Positions 8,927-18,048 of a DNA stretch of 64,000 nt are shown here, in pieces (within the stretch, counting starts at the first letter, position 1; every line of letters starts with the position of its first letter). Under the pieces are notes generated by a model. It was not told the DNA's origin and searched no databases. It saw only the letters and a program-made list of their open reading frames with translations. The translations under genes were made by a program, and so were the position numbers. This DNA is from an uncultured Gammaproteobacteria bacterium (GTDB taxonomy: Bacteria > Pseudomonadota > Gammaproteobacteria > Enterobacterales > Psychrobiaceae), in assembly GCA_937139475.1 (NCBI GenBank), contig CAKZQF010000222.1, positions 21,363-85,362 on the forward strand. The letters are read 5' to 3'.

Positions 8927-9502
8927 ATGGAAAAATTATTCATTAATGAAAGTGATTTGATCCAAGACTCCTTTCGTCTTGGCGCAAAAATTTATGAAAG
9001 CGGTTTTCGACCTGACTTCATTGTGGGGATCTGGCGTGGTGGCAGCACTGTGGGTATTTACGTCCAGGAGTGTTTGCAATATTTAGGAATCGAAACTGAT
9101 CATATTGCTATTCGTACATCATACCAAGGCTTGCCAAGCTATCAGGAAATGATTGAAGAGCAAACGATTAAGGTACACGGCTTAAAGTATTTGCTAGAAA
9201 ACCTAAATCATGATGACAAGTTACTTATCGTTGATGATGTTTATAGCTCAGGTAAAAGCATCGAGGCGGTTATCACGCAGCTATCAAAGCGGGCGAAGCG
9301 TAACCTGCCAAAGGATATTAGAATCGCCGTACCTTGGTATAAGCCGTCACAAAACCGTTCGATTCGCCAGCCAGATTACTTTGTCAACACCAGCGACAAA
9401 TGGTTGGTGCAGCCTTATGAAATCGTTGGGCTGAGTGAGGAAGAAATTGCTCAAAACAAGCCTAACCTCATACCAATTATGCAAAGCGTTAACGCAAAGT
9501 AA
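8927..9502 (+). CDS. phosphoribosyltransferase, copy 2 with altered PRPP loop
   Basis: 191 residues, the same length as its upstream neighbour and obviously homologous from DSFRLGAKI to the C-terminal GLSEEEIAQNKP. The PRPP loop reads LLIVDDVYSSGKS, so the conserved Asp-Thr-Gly of copy 1 has become Ser-Ser-Gly. The acidic pair and WRGG loop are kept. The change may alter base or PRPP affinity, or mark a partner subunit of a heteromer. It is co-transcribed with copy 1 (5-bp gap) and ends just before a strong terminator. Confidence 0.88.
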   Translation: MEKLFINESDLIQDSFRLGAKIYESGFRPDFIVGIWRGGSTVGIYVQECLQYLGIETDHIAIRTSYQGLPSYQEMIEEQTIKVHGLKYLLENLNHDDKLLIVDDVYSSGKSIEAVITQLSKRAKRNLPKDIRIAVPWYKPSQNRSIRQPDYFVNTSDKWLVQPYEIVGLSEEEIAQNKPNLIPIMQSVNAK

Positions 9503-9512
9503 ACACTCAGTT

Positions 9513-9540
9513 GCCGCGCTATTATGCGCGGCTATTTTAT
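9513..9540 (+). terminator. rho-independent terminator after the phosphoribosyltransferase pair
   Basis: Perfect 7-bp GC stem GCCGCGC/GCGCGGC (9513-9519, 9526-9532), 6-nt loop, followed by TATTTTATTTTC, 10 bp after the stop codon. Confidence 0.88.
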
Positions 9541-9769
9541 TTTCACTCAACTATCCTAGTCGCATTCCAAGTGGATTACATAACTGCCCATTTGGGCTAG
9601 CTAAAATCAACAACAATGCTAGCGCCTCATGCGAGTCTTCCTTAGTGGCGTCCTGTTGGTCAGTGCGTTACTCTCATTTTCAATCGCCAGCAGGTTTTAA
9701 CACTTAGCGTATGAAATAACGTATGATGCCTTTCGATGTGCCAACTACCCAGTCAAAAGATTACTTTTT

Positions 9770-10105
9770 ATGCGAAAAACAGACAAAAAACTAGATAACC
9801 AAATTAGAATTGGATTAACCGAGGTGTGCGATAACGCCTTAAAAGAGATTGATGGCTTTTTGTGGCTCACTCACATGGTTAATTACAAGGAGTTTCCTAA
9901 AAGTTTGAAAATTGTCTGCGTTTTTGAATCTAATGATGATGTCGCGAACCTTAAAATAAACGGCGAGGCGAGGTTGGTCGAGCTAATTAACAATAAGTTG
10001 ACTGCCATAAAAATAAAGTTAACCAATCCGAGCCTGCATATTCATTATGATAGCGATGAAGCATGTGCAAAAAGCCACCAGGGACACTGGGCAAAACGGC
10101 TGTGA
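9770..10105 (+). CDS. conserved small protein (often labelled Fis-family regulator)
   Basis: 111 residues, cytoplasmic, no membrane segment. The N-terminus MRKTDKKLDNQIRIGLTEVC and the motif GFLWLTHMVNY...FPKSLKIVCVF match, from memory, a conserved gammaproteobacterial family that databases label Fis-family transcriptional regulator on weak grounds. No helix-turn-helix is obvious, so DNA binding should not be assumed. No clear ribosome-binding site is seen ahead of the ATG. Confidence 0.65.
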   Translation: MRKTDKKLDNQIRIGLTEVCDNALKEIDGFLWLTHMVNYKEFPKSLKIVCVFESNDDVANLKINGEARLVELINNKLTAIKIKLTNPSLHIHYDSDEACAKSHQGHWAKRL

Positions 10106-10224
10106 TAAAAATAAGCTTAATTTACCTACCATAATAGGATAAAGATTGATTAAGATCGTCTCCGCGGTGCTCAGTTAAGGCATACTGATTACATTTTTTA
10201 ATTCACATTTATAGGGTTGAATAC

Positions 10225-10533
10225 ATGGCGCAGGAGCCCCTTCAGAAAATTTTACGGATATTAAGTTTCGCCCCGCTAGTGGCTAGTGTAATCGTTGGCT
10301 TGATTATTTATATGGCCTTTAAGTATGAGCCTGAAGATATTCCCGGTATGGCTTATGTCGTTAGCTTTACGCTAGCAGAGGGAATGATGTTAGTGGCGGC
10401 TATAGGCATTTTAAGCACTGTAAAAATAAAGGTTAAAACAAATTTAATCTTCGCTTTACGTTATGCCAATATTGGTGTGTTAACAGCTGCTGGTGTTGTT
10501 GGTTTTGTTACCTTTATGCAGATGGCTCCTTAG
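10225..10533 (+). CDS. small inner-membrane protein, three predicted helices
   Basis: 102 residues with three hydrophobic segments at about residues 13-33, 41-63 and 76-100 and short charged loops, so an inner-membrane protein is expected. AGGG precedes the ATG at a suitable distance. No family is recognised. It converges on the PH-domain operon with a long-loop hairpin between the two stop codons. Confidence 0.7.
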   Translation: MAQEPLQKILRILSFAPLVASVIVGLIIYMAFKYEPEDIPGMAYVVSFTLAEGMMLVAAIGILSTVKIKVKTNLIFALRYANIGVLTAAGVVGFVTFMQMAP

Positions 10534-10542
10534 ATACTTCAT

Positions 10543-10577
10543 GCGCTTGCTCCTAAAACAACTTAACTGGCAAGCGC
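10543..10577. terminator. hairpin between convergent genes
   Basis: Perfect 8-bp stem GCGCTTGC/GCAAGCGC (10543-10550 and 10570-10577) with a 19-nt loop. There is no T-run, so it is at best a weak bidirectional terminator. Confidence 0.4.
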
Positions 10578-10586
10578 TACGATAGA

Positions 10587-12110
10587 TTACATCCAACTTC
10601 GCTTTGTCGACTCCACGATAAACAATGTCTTATCAATAATTTGTTGGGCAGTTTGTTGCGGCATAAATGGCACTTTCTGTACGCCTGAAGCGAGCACAAG
10701 TGAAATAGAAGCCAACTTTCGATGGGCCATTAAGAGACTTTGGTGGTATTTGGTTTGCTGCACCTTATGGATTGGGAACACGTAGTAATTAACTCCAAAT
10801 AATCCTTTGCGCACATACATAAAATTATTGTCTATTGCATACCCCCAGCGATACCAGCGTATTACAATCAGTAGGGATAGCAACGTCATGCTGACAACAA
10901 CAATTAGCGCTAATTGCCACTGTTGATGGTAAAGCGATGCCCCAATCAGTGCTGTTGCAATTGGCGTTAATAATAAGATGTGCCTTAAAATAAAGCGTTT
11001 ACTAATTGGCAAGAATTCGATAGTTGCAAGTGCGTTTTTCGGCCACACATCGAGAATTAGGCTATTAAATTGTTGCTGAGTAACCGATGGCACCATTATC
11101 TTGTTGCGTACTTCATGACCCGGTTTGCTTCGCTGTTGGCTCTTTGTTTGTTCAAAACGCAGGTTTATCCGTTTAACTAAAATGTCCAGCCAATCTTGCT
11201 GGCTAATGACTAGTTGCAGGCGTGGTAGCTTCATGACCACTTCATGATGAGTAAATAACCCGCTTCGCCTAATATAATTCTTTCCTTGCTTGCTCAGTGT
11301 ATAACCGTAAAACGCAATGATTGATCCGAAAACCGAAAACAATACCACAATAAGGTAGCTAACCATTAACACCCCTAGGGCGTATAAACCAAGCTGCCAC
11401 CAAGCATGTGTGGCAGGCGAAAAGACTTCGCTAAAATTAAATCCAAATGATGTTAACAGCTCGTTGGTTTTTTTGGCTGCCGCATCCATAAAGGGGGCGA
11501 GCAGAGCAAAGAATATCCATATTCTGTTGTTGGTGATGCCATGAATGATTAAGTCTTTTAAAGAACGTTGATTTAAAACGATCTCGTCGATATTACTTGG
11601 TGCTGCGTCGTTAGGGGTCGCCCGTTGGCGTGGCGAAACTTGGCTCAGGATTTTACTTTTCAGTTTCTGCGCTAACATATCATTTAATGCCACGATTTTT
11701 GCTTCGCTTTTAGCTGAGCCCGCTGTATCTAATTCTACTGTGGTATAACGAAATGGTCGAAAATAGAAAGGGGCGATAAGCTTAACATTTTGAATACGGG
11801 TAAAAGGCAGGTTAAGGTGCAATTTTTTAAATACGCCGGATTTAATCTCTATAGTGTGCTCAGTTAAACGAAACTTGAAAAAATAATATTGTAGAAATGC
11901 ACTAAACCCAAGTAATCCGATAAATCCACCGATGCAAAGAATTAACCATACAGGGTTGTCCAAGACGACATTATAGCTGGTGATCACAAGTGGGATGGTA
12001 TAAATAAGATTGTTGACTAATACGGAAATATCATTGGCGACAAAATAGAACAAGGCAATAGGGGAAACGCGTTGCCAGTTATTCATGATAAGCGACATCC
12101 TTATGCTCAA
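10587..12110 (-). CDS. PH-domain (bPH2) membrane protein, YdbT-like
   Basis: 507 residues, membrane protein with several hydrophobic pairs (around residues 15-35, 50-75, 190-215, 235-270, 370-415) alternating with soluble bacterial PH2 (DUF304) domains. Each PH2 domain follows a membrane pair and shows the family pattern of a RLTEHTIEIKSGVF-like strand segment. Three domain copies are expected for YdbT-type proteins and the length agrees. It overlaps the end of the upstream gene by 32 bp, the usual ydbS-ydbT arrangement. Function in the family is poorly known; a role at the membrane is inferred. Confidence 0.85.
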   Translation of the reverse strand: MSIRMSLIMNNWQRVSPIALFYFVANDISVLVNNLIYTIPLVITSYNVVLDNPVWLILCIGGFIGLLGFSAFLQYYFFKFRLTEHTIEIKSGVFKKLHLNLPFTRIQNVKLIAPFYFRPFRYTTVELDTAGSAKSEAKIVALNDMLAQKLKSKILSQVSPRQRATPNDAAPSNIDEIVLNQRSLKDLIIHGITNNRIWIFFALLAPFMDAAAKKTNELLTSFGFNFSEVFSPATHAWWQLGLYALGVLMVSYLIVVLFSVFGSIIAFYGYTLSKQGKNYIRRSGLFTHHEVVMKLPRLQLVISQQDWLDILVKRINLRFEQTKSQQRSKPGHEVRNKIMVPSVTQQQFNSLILDVWPKNALATIEFLPISKRFILRHILLLTPIATALIGASLYHQQWQLALIVVVSMTLLSLLIVIRWYRWGYAIDNNFMYVRKGLFGVNYYVFPIHKVQQTKYHQSLLMAHRKLASISLVLASGVQKVPFMPQQTAQQIIDKTLFIVESTKRSWM

Positions 12111-12621
12111 GAATGTATTGGCGCAGGGATGTTGCTTGCTTTAGCGTGAGCCCGGGGAGTGAAAAAGTATGTTGAGAGCCTCCGGCACTGAAAACTTGAA
12201 TAGTGGCAAGGCCGAATTTACGTTCAATAGGCCCACGCTTTAATTCAATATGTTGCAGTCTTAAAAATGGTTGGGTAACTACTTTTTTAAAGAACACACC
12301 GCTATACATCGTGATATCTAACTCCCGAACTTGGTAAGCAATGGCGCGATCGTATAAATAGCCATATAGCATGCTAAAAGTTCCAAACGCAGCGACTACC
12401 ACAATCGCCCAATGAATGGCGTTGTGGTAGTTTGGCTTTAGTACAAAAAACACCTCATATTTGAGCACCAGCAATACAATGAATAATAAAAAAGTAAGGC
12501 TCGCCCGTATTGCTAGGTTGACTTGATAGTAGAGCGGCATGAGGTCTTTTTTGGGTACTTGTTGTACTCTCGGGATTTCATCAAGGTTGATTACATTATT
12601 GTCAAACGCGCTATCAGGCAT
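12079..12621 (-). CDS. PH-domain membrane protein, YdbS-like
   Basis: 180 residues with two membrane segments at about 36-52 and 67-88, followed by one PH2 domain (LDITMYSGVFFKKVVTQPFLRLQHIEL, then FGLATIQVFSAGG). First gene of the two-gene unit with the larger PH-domain protein, which starts inside its 3-prime end (32-bp overlap suggesting translational coupling). The partner pair is conserved widely in bacteria. Confidence 0.85.
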   Translation of the reverse strand: MPDSAFDNNVINLDEIPRVQQVPKKDLMPLYYQVNLAIRASLTFLLFIVLLVLKYEVFFVLKPNYHNAIHWAIVVVAAFGTFSMLYGYLYDRAIAYQVRELDITMYSGVFFKKVVTQPFLRLQHIELKRGPIERKFGLATIQVFSAGGSQHTFSLPGLTLKQATSLRQYILEHKDVAYHE

Positions 12622-12702
12622 AAATTGATTCTTAAAAAGGTTGATTTACTCTTTAAATTAAAGACAGTATTAGGGCAAATAGCAATAGGAGAGCGTTGAA
12701 CA

Positions 12703-13269
12703 GTGGACAAATTGATGACTGGGACGAATAAAAGAATTATTGAAGTATTACCCTATAAGCCACAATGGTCTGAGAAGTTTGATTGCGAGAGCAAGTTAAT
12801 CACCAGCGAACTAGGGAATATCGTGTTGAACATTCACCACATTGGCAGTACAGCGGTTAAAGGCCTACCTGCCAAACCGGTTATTGATATGTTGCTTGAG
12901 GTCTCCAGCCTTGAAGCGTTGGATCGCAATAATAGTGCTATGCAGGCACTAGGCTATCTAGCCAAAGGTGAAAACGGATTAGCTGGGCGGCGTTATTTTC
13001 AAAAAGGCGGAGAAAATCGCTCTCACCACCTCCATGCCTTCGCTAAAGATGATGAAAGTCTATTGCGTCACCTTGCCTTTAGGGACTATTTGCGCGCCCA
13101 CCCAGATGTCGCTGCCCAATACGCGGATATTAAGTTGGACGCGGTGAAGCATTGCAATAATCAAATTACCAATTATATGCGTTATAAAAATGCATTTATC
13201 CAGCATCATGAAGCGCTAGCAATAATCTGGTTTAAAGGAACAACAAGCTCACCGGGTAAAGCGCAATGA
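12703..13269 (+). CDS. GrpB family protein (UPF0157)
   Basis: 188 residues from a GTG start; AGGAG at 12687-12691 sits 11 bp before the GTG and would be too far (23 bp) from the first ATG at 12715, hence the choice. Family signature VLPYKPQWSEKF followed by IHHIGSTAVKGLPAKPVIDMLLEV, then HHLHAF and FRDYLRAHP. GrpB proteins have a nucleotidyltransferase-like fold; their substrate is not established. It stands alone, divergent from the PH-domain operon. Confidence 0.9.
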   Translation: MDKLMTGTNKRIIEVLPYKPQWSEKFDCESKLITSELGNIVLNIHHIGSTAVKGLPAKPVIDMLLEVSSLEALDRNNSAMQALGYLAKGENGLAGRRYFQKGGENRSHHLHAFAKDDESLLRHLAFRDYLRAHPDVAAQYADIKLDAVKHCNNQITNYMRYKNAFIQHHEALAIIWFKGTTSSPGKAQ

Positions 13270-13431
13270 TATTAGCCATGATGCTAACATCTGTTTTTAT
13301 ACTATAAAAGCAATGGGTTACGACGCTTTTGCGGGCGCGTGTCATATCGATTTTTCTGTTTGTCACATCAATGACGTAGTTAGAAAGGGCATTTCCCCGT
13401 AATAGTAATAGTGATTAAGGGGAGATTAGTA

Positions 13432-13758
13432 ATGTATATGCAATTAAATGTAGAAAAACTTAAACAACAACGAGAGCGACGAGCTTGGACGCAGAGTCAC
13501 TTGGCTGAAATCGCAGATGTTAGCTTAAGAACAATCCAGCGAATTGAAAAATCAGGGTTTGCTTCTCCAGAGTCAACTCAGGCTATCTGCGCGGCCTTTG
13601 AGCTTAGTGTCAGTGATCTCTTGGCCAACGCAAATGAGGCGAGAGAGCAATCAACTGCACAACCTTTAGTCGAGCACAAAGCAAATAAATCCGCCGTATT
13701 GATAGCGACGGCACTGGCGTTCATCGTCGCGTTTGTGCTTAGCTATTTACTCGCTTAA
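13432..13758 (+). CDS. membrane-tethered XRE-family transcriptional regulator
   Basis: 108 residues from the ATG at 13432, chosen because AAGGGGAG (13417-13424) lies 7 bp upstream; a longer frame from a GTG at 13411 would include this Shine-Dalgarno. Residues about 3-60 are a helix-turn-helix of the XRE type (KQQRERRAWTQSHLAEIADVSLRTIQRIEKS). A C-terminal hydrophobic helix (about residues 86-107) ends the protein, so it should be anchored to the inner membrane with the DNA-binding domain in the cytoplasm. The target genes are unknown. Confidence 0.85.
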   Translation: MYMQLNVEKLKQQRERRAWTQSHLAEIADVSLRTIQRIEKSGFASPESTQAICAAFELSVSDLLANANEAREQSTAQPLVEHKANKSAVLIATALAFIVAFVLSYLLA

Positions 13759-13900
13759 TTTAGCGGTTAAGTCTGTATTTGCCTGAGTTCAAAGCGTTAA
13801 TTTGCAAAAAGAATTTACAAAACTATGTTTTCCAACTAAAGTTATGGCGGCGTCAGGATCGGCGCTGTTTTTGTATCAATTGGATAAATAAGGATATTCG

Positions 13901-14410
13901 ATGAGATTGATAACCGTATTATTGGTTGCACTATTATCAGGTTGTACCACCACATACCAACCAGTTCCAGAAAACTATCAGGGTGACATAGCAACCTTTG
14001 AAAGTACCGAAGAACAACATTCCACTAGCAAGTCAGACCTTTTCTATCTAGCAAAAGTTGACGGTAAGCAAATTTATAGCACCCTAAGTGCTACTAGGAA
14101 TGCTACTTATGGCAAAGGGTTTTACTTAAAGACTCAGCTAATCCAAACACAAGTTCCTGCCAAACAGGCGACGTTTAGCATCATTGGTAGAACAGAACAC
14201 GCTGCACCAATACAAGCTTTTACCGATGAAGTATATGAAGTAAAAGGGAATGTATCATTTATACCGATGCCAAATAAAGAATACGTGGTTAAAGGAAAAC
14301 TAGGACCAAAATATTCTGCGGTGTGGATTGAACACAAAGATACTGGTGAAATTGTCGATAAAAAAATTGAAATCAGCGGCAGTGCAGAGCTAGGTTTCTT
14401 CGAAAAATAA
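13901..14410 (+). CDS. predicted lipoprotein of unknown family
   Basis: 169 residues with a lipoprotein signal: MRLITVLLVALLSGCTTT, lipobox LSGC with Cys15. The mature part is small and beta-rich with no motif I recognise. AAGGA precedes the start. It lies 22 bp from the next lipoprotein gene, so the two are probably co-transcribed and may act together in the periplasm. Confidence 0.75.
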   Translation: MRLITVLLVALLSGCTTTYQPVPENYQGDIATFESTEEQHSTSKSDLFYLAKVDGKQIYSTLSATRNATYGKGFYLKTQLIQTQVPAKQATFSIIGRTEHAAPIQAFTDEVYEVKGNVSFIPMPNKEYVVKGKLGPKYSAVWIEHKDTGEIVDKKIEISGSAELGFFEK

Positions 14411-14432
14411 TAAAAAGACTTTGGGAGTCATT

Positions 14433-14891
14433 ATGTATAAAAAAATAGCGTTAGTTGTTATCGCTTCCTCTTTATTTGCCGGCTGTGCGTCGGTACCTAT
14501 GGAAAGCAAAGAAGCCTCGAACAAAGCTAAAACTTTTGAGGCTCCAGCGGCTGACACAGCAGGGCTTTATATCTATCGCGATAGTAGCTTTGGTGGCGCA
14601 CTTAAAAAAGATGTTTGGGTAAATGGAGAGTGTGTTGGTGAAACGGCGCCAAATATGTTTTTTTACAAATTAGTGCAAGCAGGGAAGCAGCATAAAGTAT
14701 CGACTGAATCAGAGTTTTCACCAAATGACTTGTTGGTGAAGGCAGAGAGCGGTAAGAATTATTACATCAACCAGTATATTAAAATGGGCGTATTTGTTGG
14801 CGGCGCTAATCTGGAATTAGTCGATGAAGTGAAGGCAAAGAAAGCCATTGGTGGCTTAGACTTAGCTAAAATGGGTAAATGCAGTAAATAG
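14433..14891 (+). CDS. DUF2846-type lipoprotein
   Basis: 152 residues from the ATG at 14433 (GGGAG at 14423-14427, 5 bp upstream); a TTG 12 bp earlier lies at the Shine-Dalgarno and is not used. The signal MYKKIALVVIASSLFAGCAS has the lipobox FAGC. The mature part matches DUF2846 (GLYIYRDSSFGGALKKDVWVNG, then KNYYINQYIKMG). Members are surface or periplasmic lipoproteins of unknown role. Second gene of the lipoprotein pair. Confidence 0.85.
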   Translation: MYKKIALVVIASSLFAGCASVPMESKEASNKAKTFEAPAADTAGLYIYRDSSFGGALKKDVWVNGECVGETAPNMFFYKLVQAGKQHKVSTESEFSPNDLLVKAESGKNYYINQYIKMGVFVGGANLELVDEVKAKKAIGGLDLAKMGKCSK

Positions 14892-15110
14892 CCTTAAACG
14901 CGAACTAAAAATAAGCCGTTAGCCCCTTATGCCTGTTGAGGTTTAATAATTTCGGGGCTGACGTGTGTAACACAATCCCATATATTTACTCAATAAAACG
15001 ACCTAGGTGCTGATGTTACCGCAGTGCTTTGATCGGTCTAAATCAAATTTTACTGCGCCAAAGTCTATATTTTTTACTTGGTTAGGCTATAGTAAAAAGG
15101 TTAAATAATC

Positions 15111-15160
15111 AGTCATTCAAATTTCAATACAACACCGATGATGAATGTAGTCATTCAAAT
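15111..15160 (+). repeat. 12-bp direct repeat upstream of the DUF2789 gene
   Basis: AGTCATTCAAAT occurs at 15111-15122 and 15149-15160, 38 bp apart, ending 25 bp before the next start codon. It may be a pair of protein-binding sites or a chance repeat. Confidence 0.4.
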
Positions 15161-15185
15161 AAGTGTATATTTCAAGGGGAATTAA

Positions 15186-15419
15186 ATGGATACAAGTGAT
15201 CATTACAACATGTGTAGTTTGTTTGCACAAATGGGCCTACCAAGTGAACCTGAGCAAGTAAATAGCTTTTTAAGAGAGCATCGATTGGTTGATGGGCAGG
15301 TTATTGCTGCAGCGGATTTTTGGACCCCAGCGCAGGCTGCATTTTTAATGCAAGCCATTGCTGATGATTCTGATTGGAGTGAATTAGTCGATCATTTAGA
15401 TGCTGCACTACGACACTAG
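15186..15419 (+). CDS. DUF2789 family protein
   Basis: 77 residues, acidic and soluble. Starts MDTSDHYNMCSLFAQMGLPS and contains FWTPAQAAFLMQAIADDSDWSELVDHLDAALR, the pattern of the small DUF2789 family of gammaproteobacteria. AAGGGGA precedes the ATG. Its last 12 bp overlap the end of the convergent DUF1501 gene. Function unknown. Confidence 0.85.
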   Translation: MDTSDHYNMCSLFAQMGLPSEPEQVNSFLREHRLVDGQVIAAADFWTPAQAAFLMQAIADDSDWSELVDHLDAALRH

Positions 15420-16547
15420 TTGTTCATTGTATAGCGAGACCCCGTCAAATAGGTTTGAAGCCGCACCAGGGGCTATCTGCCAATGCTGATTCAATAAGGT
15501 TGCTAGCCATGAAAAAGTATTGCTGGTGGCTTGCAGGTCTCGCTGTTCAAATAGCTGGTGCTGTGCTAATCCGGGCCATTGCCCTAATACGCGACCCCCG
15601 GCAACCGCGCCGCCAGCTAATAATAATGCGCTGCCAGTTCCATGGTCTGTTCCTTTAGTGCCGTTTTCCTTGGCTGTTCTGCCAAATTCAGTTGCGATGA
15701 CAACTGCTGTATTGCTCCAATAGTCTCCTAGGCTAAGCTTTAAAGCGGCCAAGCCATCATCTAGTGTTGTTAATTGCCTTTTAAGACGATTGTTCTGATT
15801 GTTATGTGTATCCCAGCCGCCAAGCTCTAACATGGCGCAATCCGGACCATCAGGTGTCGACATTAGTTGGCCACAGCCAGTCGCCAGGGTTTTAAATTTA
15901 CCATTACTTTTTGTTAGCTTTTGGCCACCGGTTAAGTTGCGAAGCGCCAGTCCGTCATTAAGCTTTTTAAGCAACCGCGGGTCACTTTGATACATTTTTT
16001 GTAGTGACTGGTATAAATCATCACTGCTGTGTTTAAGTTTGGACGGATACCATGTATTTACACTATCGCTCCCGCGCAAGCTAATTGGCGTTGATTGGGC
16101 AATGGCAATTGCCGAACGTTGTTTGAGGGTAATGGCACGTGAGAGCCAACCATTTTCATGTGCTATTATATTTAATCCGCTTTCCAGGTAATCTTGTCCA
16201 TCAAAATGCGAACGTTTGTTAAATCCGCTGCCGACCGCAACTATCGGTAGCAATTGTTTGTTCTGATACCAACTGTATAAGTGTTTTAGCGAAGGATGCA
16301 ATGCAAACCCTTTGTGCATTGGCTGCTGTAACTGATTTTTTGCTAACCCTATGGTTGGGCGTAGTGGTAATAGGCCTGAGTCAAATGTAGGGATAACGAC
16401 CTCAAGCGAATCGAGTGCGCCGCGTAACACGATCCAAATTAATTTAGGCGGTGTTTTATTACTGGCTGTAACAGCCCCTGCCAAGGACTGCGTATGCCAT
16501 AAAGCTAATGAGGCGGCGGTGCCGCTGATAAACTGCCGACGATCCAT
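15408..16547 (-). CDS. DUF1501 domain protein (sulfatase-like, probable Tat substrate)
   Basis: 379 residues. The N-terminus MDRRQFISGTAASLALW looks like a twin-arginine export signal, so a folded periplasmic location is likely. The body has DUF1501 features: FDGQDYLESGL, LGGWDTHNNQ, ATEFGRTAKENGTKGTDHGTG, which resemble the alkaline-phosphatase/sulfatase superfamily. It follows the DUF1800 gene with a 2-bp gap; DUF1800 and DUF1501 genes are found together in many bacteria and are thought to act as a pair, but the substrate is not known. Confidence 0.9.
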   Translation of the reverse strand: MDRRQFISGTAASLALWHTQSLAGAVTASNKTPPKLIWIVLRGALDSLEVVIPTFDSGLLPLRPTIGLAKNQLQQPMHKGFALHPSLKHLYSWYQNKQLLPIVAVGSGFNKRSHFDGQDYLESGLNIIAHENGWLSRAITLKQRSAIAIAQSTPISLRGSDSVNTWYPSKLKHSSDDLYQSLQKMYQSDPRLLKKLNDGLALRNLTGGQKLTKSNGKFKTLATGCGQLMSTPDGPDCAMLELGGWDTHNNQNNRLKRQLTTLDDGLAALKLSLGDYWSNTAVVIATEFGRTAKENGTKGTDHGTGSALLLAGGAVAGGRVLGQWPGLAQHQLFEQRDLQATSNTFSWLATLLNQHWQIAPGAASNLFDGVSLYNEQLVS

Positions 16548-16549
16548 AA

Positions 16550-17872
16550 TTATCTCCGTTGAAACTCTGGGCTCATCAGTGCCAGTGTGAGTGATTGTTG
16601 ACGGCTTTCTGCGCGCATCACCGTTTTGTAGTTCTGTGGTGTTAGCAGAGCTGTGAGCTGTTGTTCAATGTTGGTTAGCCCTCGAGTATAGCGAGAGCCT
16701 GCCAGCTGCGCTGCCCAATCGATCCGGGCCATTAATGCATTGGCACCATCCCAATGAGATGCGCTATCGCCATAACCTGCCGGGCTACCAGCTTTAAATG
16801 GTTGTTGTCCTAAAGTCGATAGTGTGCGAATAAGTGCTCTATGTTTCTTAGGGGTTGCATTGAGTAAGCGAAAGCTGGAAATGACAAAATCGCGCGGTGT
16901 CTTCAACTTGTTGTCTGCTACTGCCCATGATTCTTGCGAGTCGATAAGCGTTAGCATGATTTGCTTTAGGTTGCCGTTGGTTTGTTGCCAGCGCTTGACT
17001 AATTTATTCACTAAAACCGGATCTGGCATATCACTAATAAAGTGCCGGACAAGTTTAGTGCTAACGTATCGTGCAGTACCTGGGTGGCTGGCTAAGGCTT
17101 GCAGCATTGCTTCACCTTGTTTTATTCCTTGTTGGCGGTAGCTCTTGCCAAGTAATGTCTGGCTGCCTGGCTCATGGGCACGGCGACGAAAGGTAAAACC
17201 TGCTGGTTTGCCGTTATTTGGGCGTCGAAAGCTCCAACCTGAAATGCCGTTTGCCAGTGCAATCACGTCTTGCTGACTATAACCACCGTTAACCCCAACC
17301 GTATGCAGCTCAAGTATTTCACGAGCCAAATTCTCGTTTAACCCTCTGCCTTTACGCGCTAGCTTAGAGTTATTCCCTGCTGACTTTTCATTATTTAAAT
17401 AAAGTAACATCGCAGGGTGCTTAATGACGCTTATTAGTAAATCGTTGAACGAACCTAACAAATTTGGGCCAATGGCTTCACGTTCTAACGTCGGCGCAAT
17501 GGCTGACATTTGTGGGCCTTGTGCGCTAACACTAAAATGATTGGAGAAAAAGTCAAGCAGCCGCCAACTGATTGAATTATCCATGGCGATAGCTTGTATG
17601 GTCGAGTCGGCCATTAAACGGCGCGCTGCATCAATATGTGCTTTGGGGCGTTTGTATGACTTGCCCAGTTTCTTTTGCTCTTTCTTCTTTTTTTGATAAT
17701 CGACCAAATAGCCAGCCATGTCATTAAGAGAGGGTAGGGTAGGATCAAATTCGACGGCGGTTAGCTGCTCCTTTAGCCACTGCTTAGGGTCTTTACTAGC
17801 CACCAATAGTTGTTGATGGCTAGCGCCGTAACCAAAGCGGTTGGCTGCAATAAGCGCTTGTTTTGTTATCAT
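16550..17872 (-). CDS. DUF1800 domain protein
   Basis: 440 residues. Characteristic segments are ALIAANRFGYGAS at the start, FFSNHFSVS, NENLAREILELHTVGVNGGYSQQDVIALANGISGWS, and the C-terminal SPAGYGDSASHW. It is the first gene of the unit with the DUF1501 partner. The usual export signal is not evident in this frame and the start at 17872 lacks a strong Shine-Dalgarno, so the true start could differ. Role unknown; pairing with DUF1501 is the main functional hint. Confidence 0.88.
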   Translation of the reverse strand: MITKQALIAANRFGYGASHQQLLVASKDPKQWLKEQLTAVEFDPTLPSLNDMAGYLVDYQKKKKEQKKLGKSYKRPKAHIDAARRLMADSTIQAIAMDNSISWRLLDFFSNHFSVSAQGPQMSAIAPTLEREAIGPNLLGSFNDLLISVIKHPAMLLYLNNEKSAGNNSKLARKGRGLNENLAREILELHTVGVNGGYSQQDVIALANGISGWSFRRPNNGKPAGFTFRRRAHEPGSQTLLGKSYRQQGIKQGEAMLQALASHPGTARYVSTKLVRHFISDMPDPVLVNKLVKRWQQTNGNLKQIMLTLIDSQESWAVADNKLKTPRDFVISSFRLLNATPKKHRALIRTLSTLGQQPFKAGSPAGYGDSASHWDGANALMARIDWAAQLAGSRYTRGLTNIEQQLTALLTPQNYKTVMRAESRQQSLTLALMSPEFQRR

Positions 17873-18000
17873 TTTTAATCGCTCGCTGTTTGTCTATCTT
17901 TTGAGCATAGCGATTTGGTAATGAAAAACGAGGGAATTTACAAAAGTTTACATGCTTTACACAATGATCGGGAATGGGGGAATGTCTGTACAGTCGATAC

Positions 18001-18026
18001 AAAAAAGGCGGTCGATTGACCGCCTT
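18001..18026 (-). terminator. rho-independent terminator of fadE
   Basis: Perfect 9-bp stem AAGGCGGTC/GACCGCCTT (18005-18013, 18018-18026) with a 4-nt loop. Read on the minus strand it ends in a run of T residues, 23 bp beyond the fadE stop. Confidence 0.9.
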
Positions 18027-18048
18027 ATCTTATGTGACTTAACTTGGG

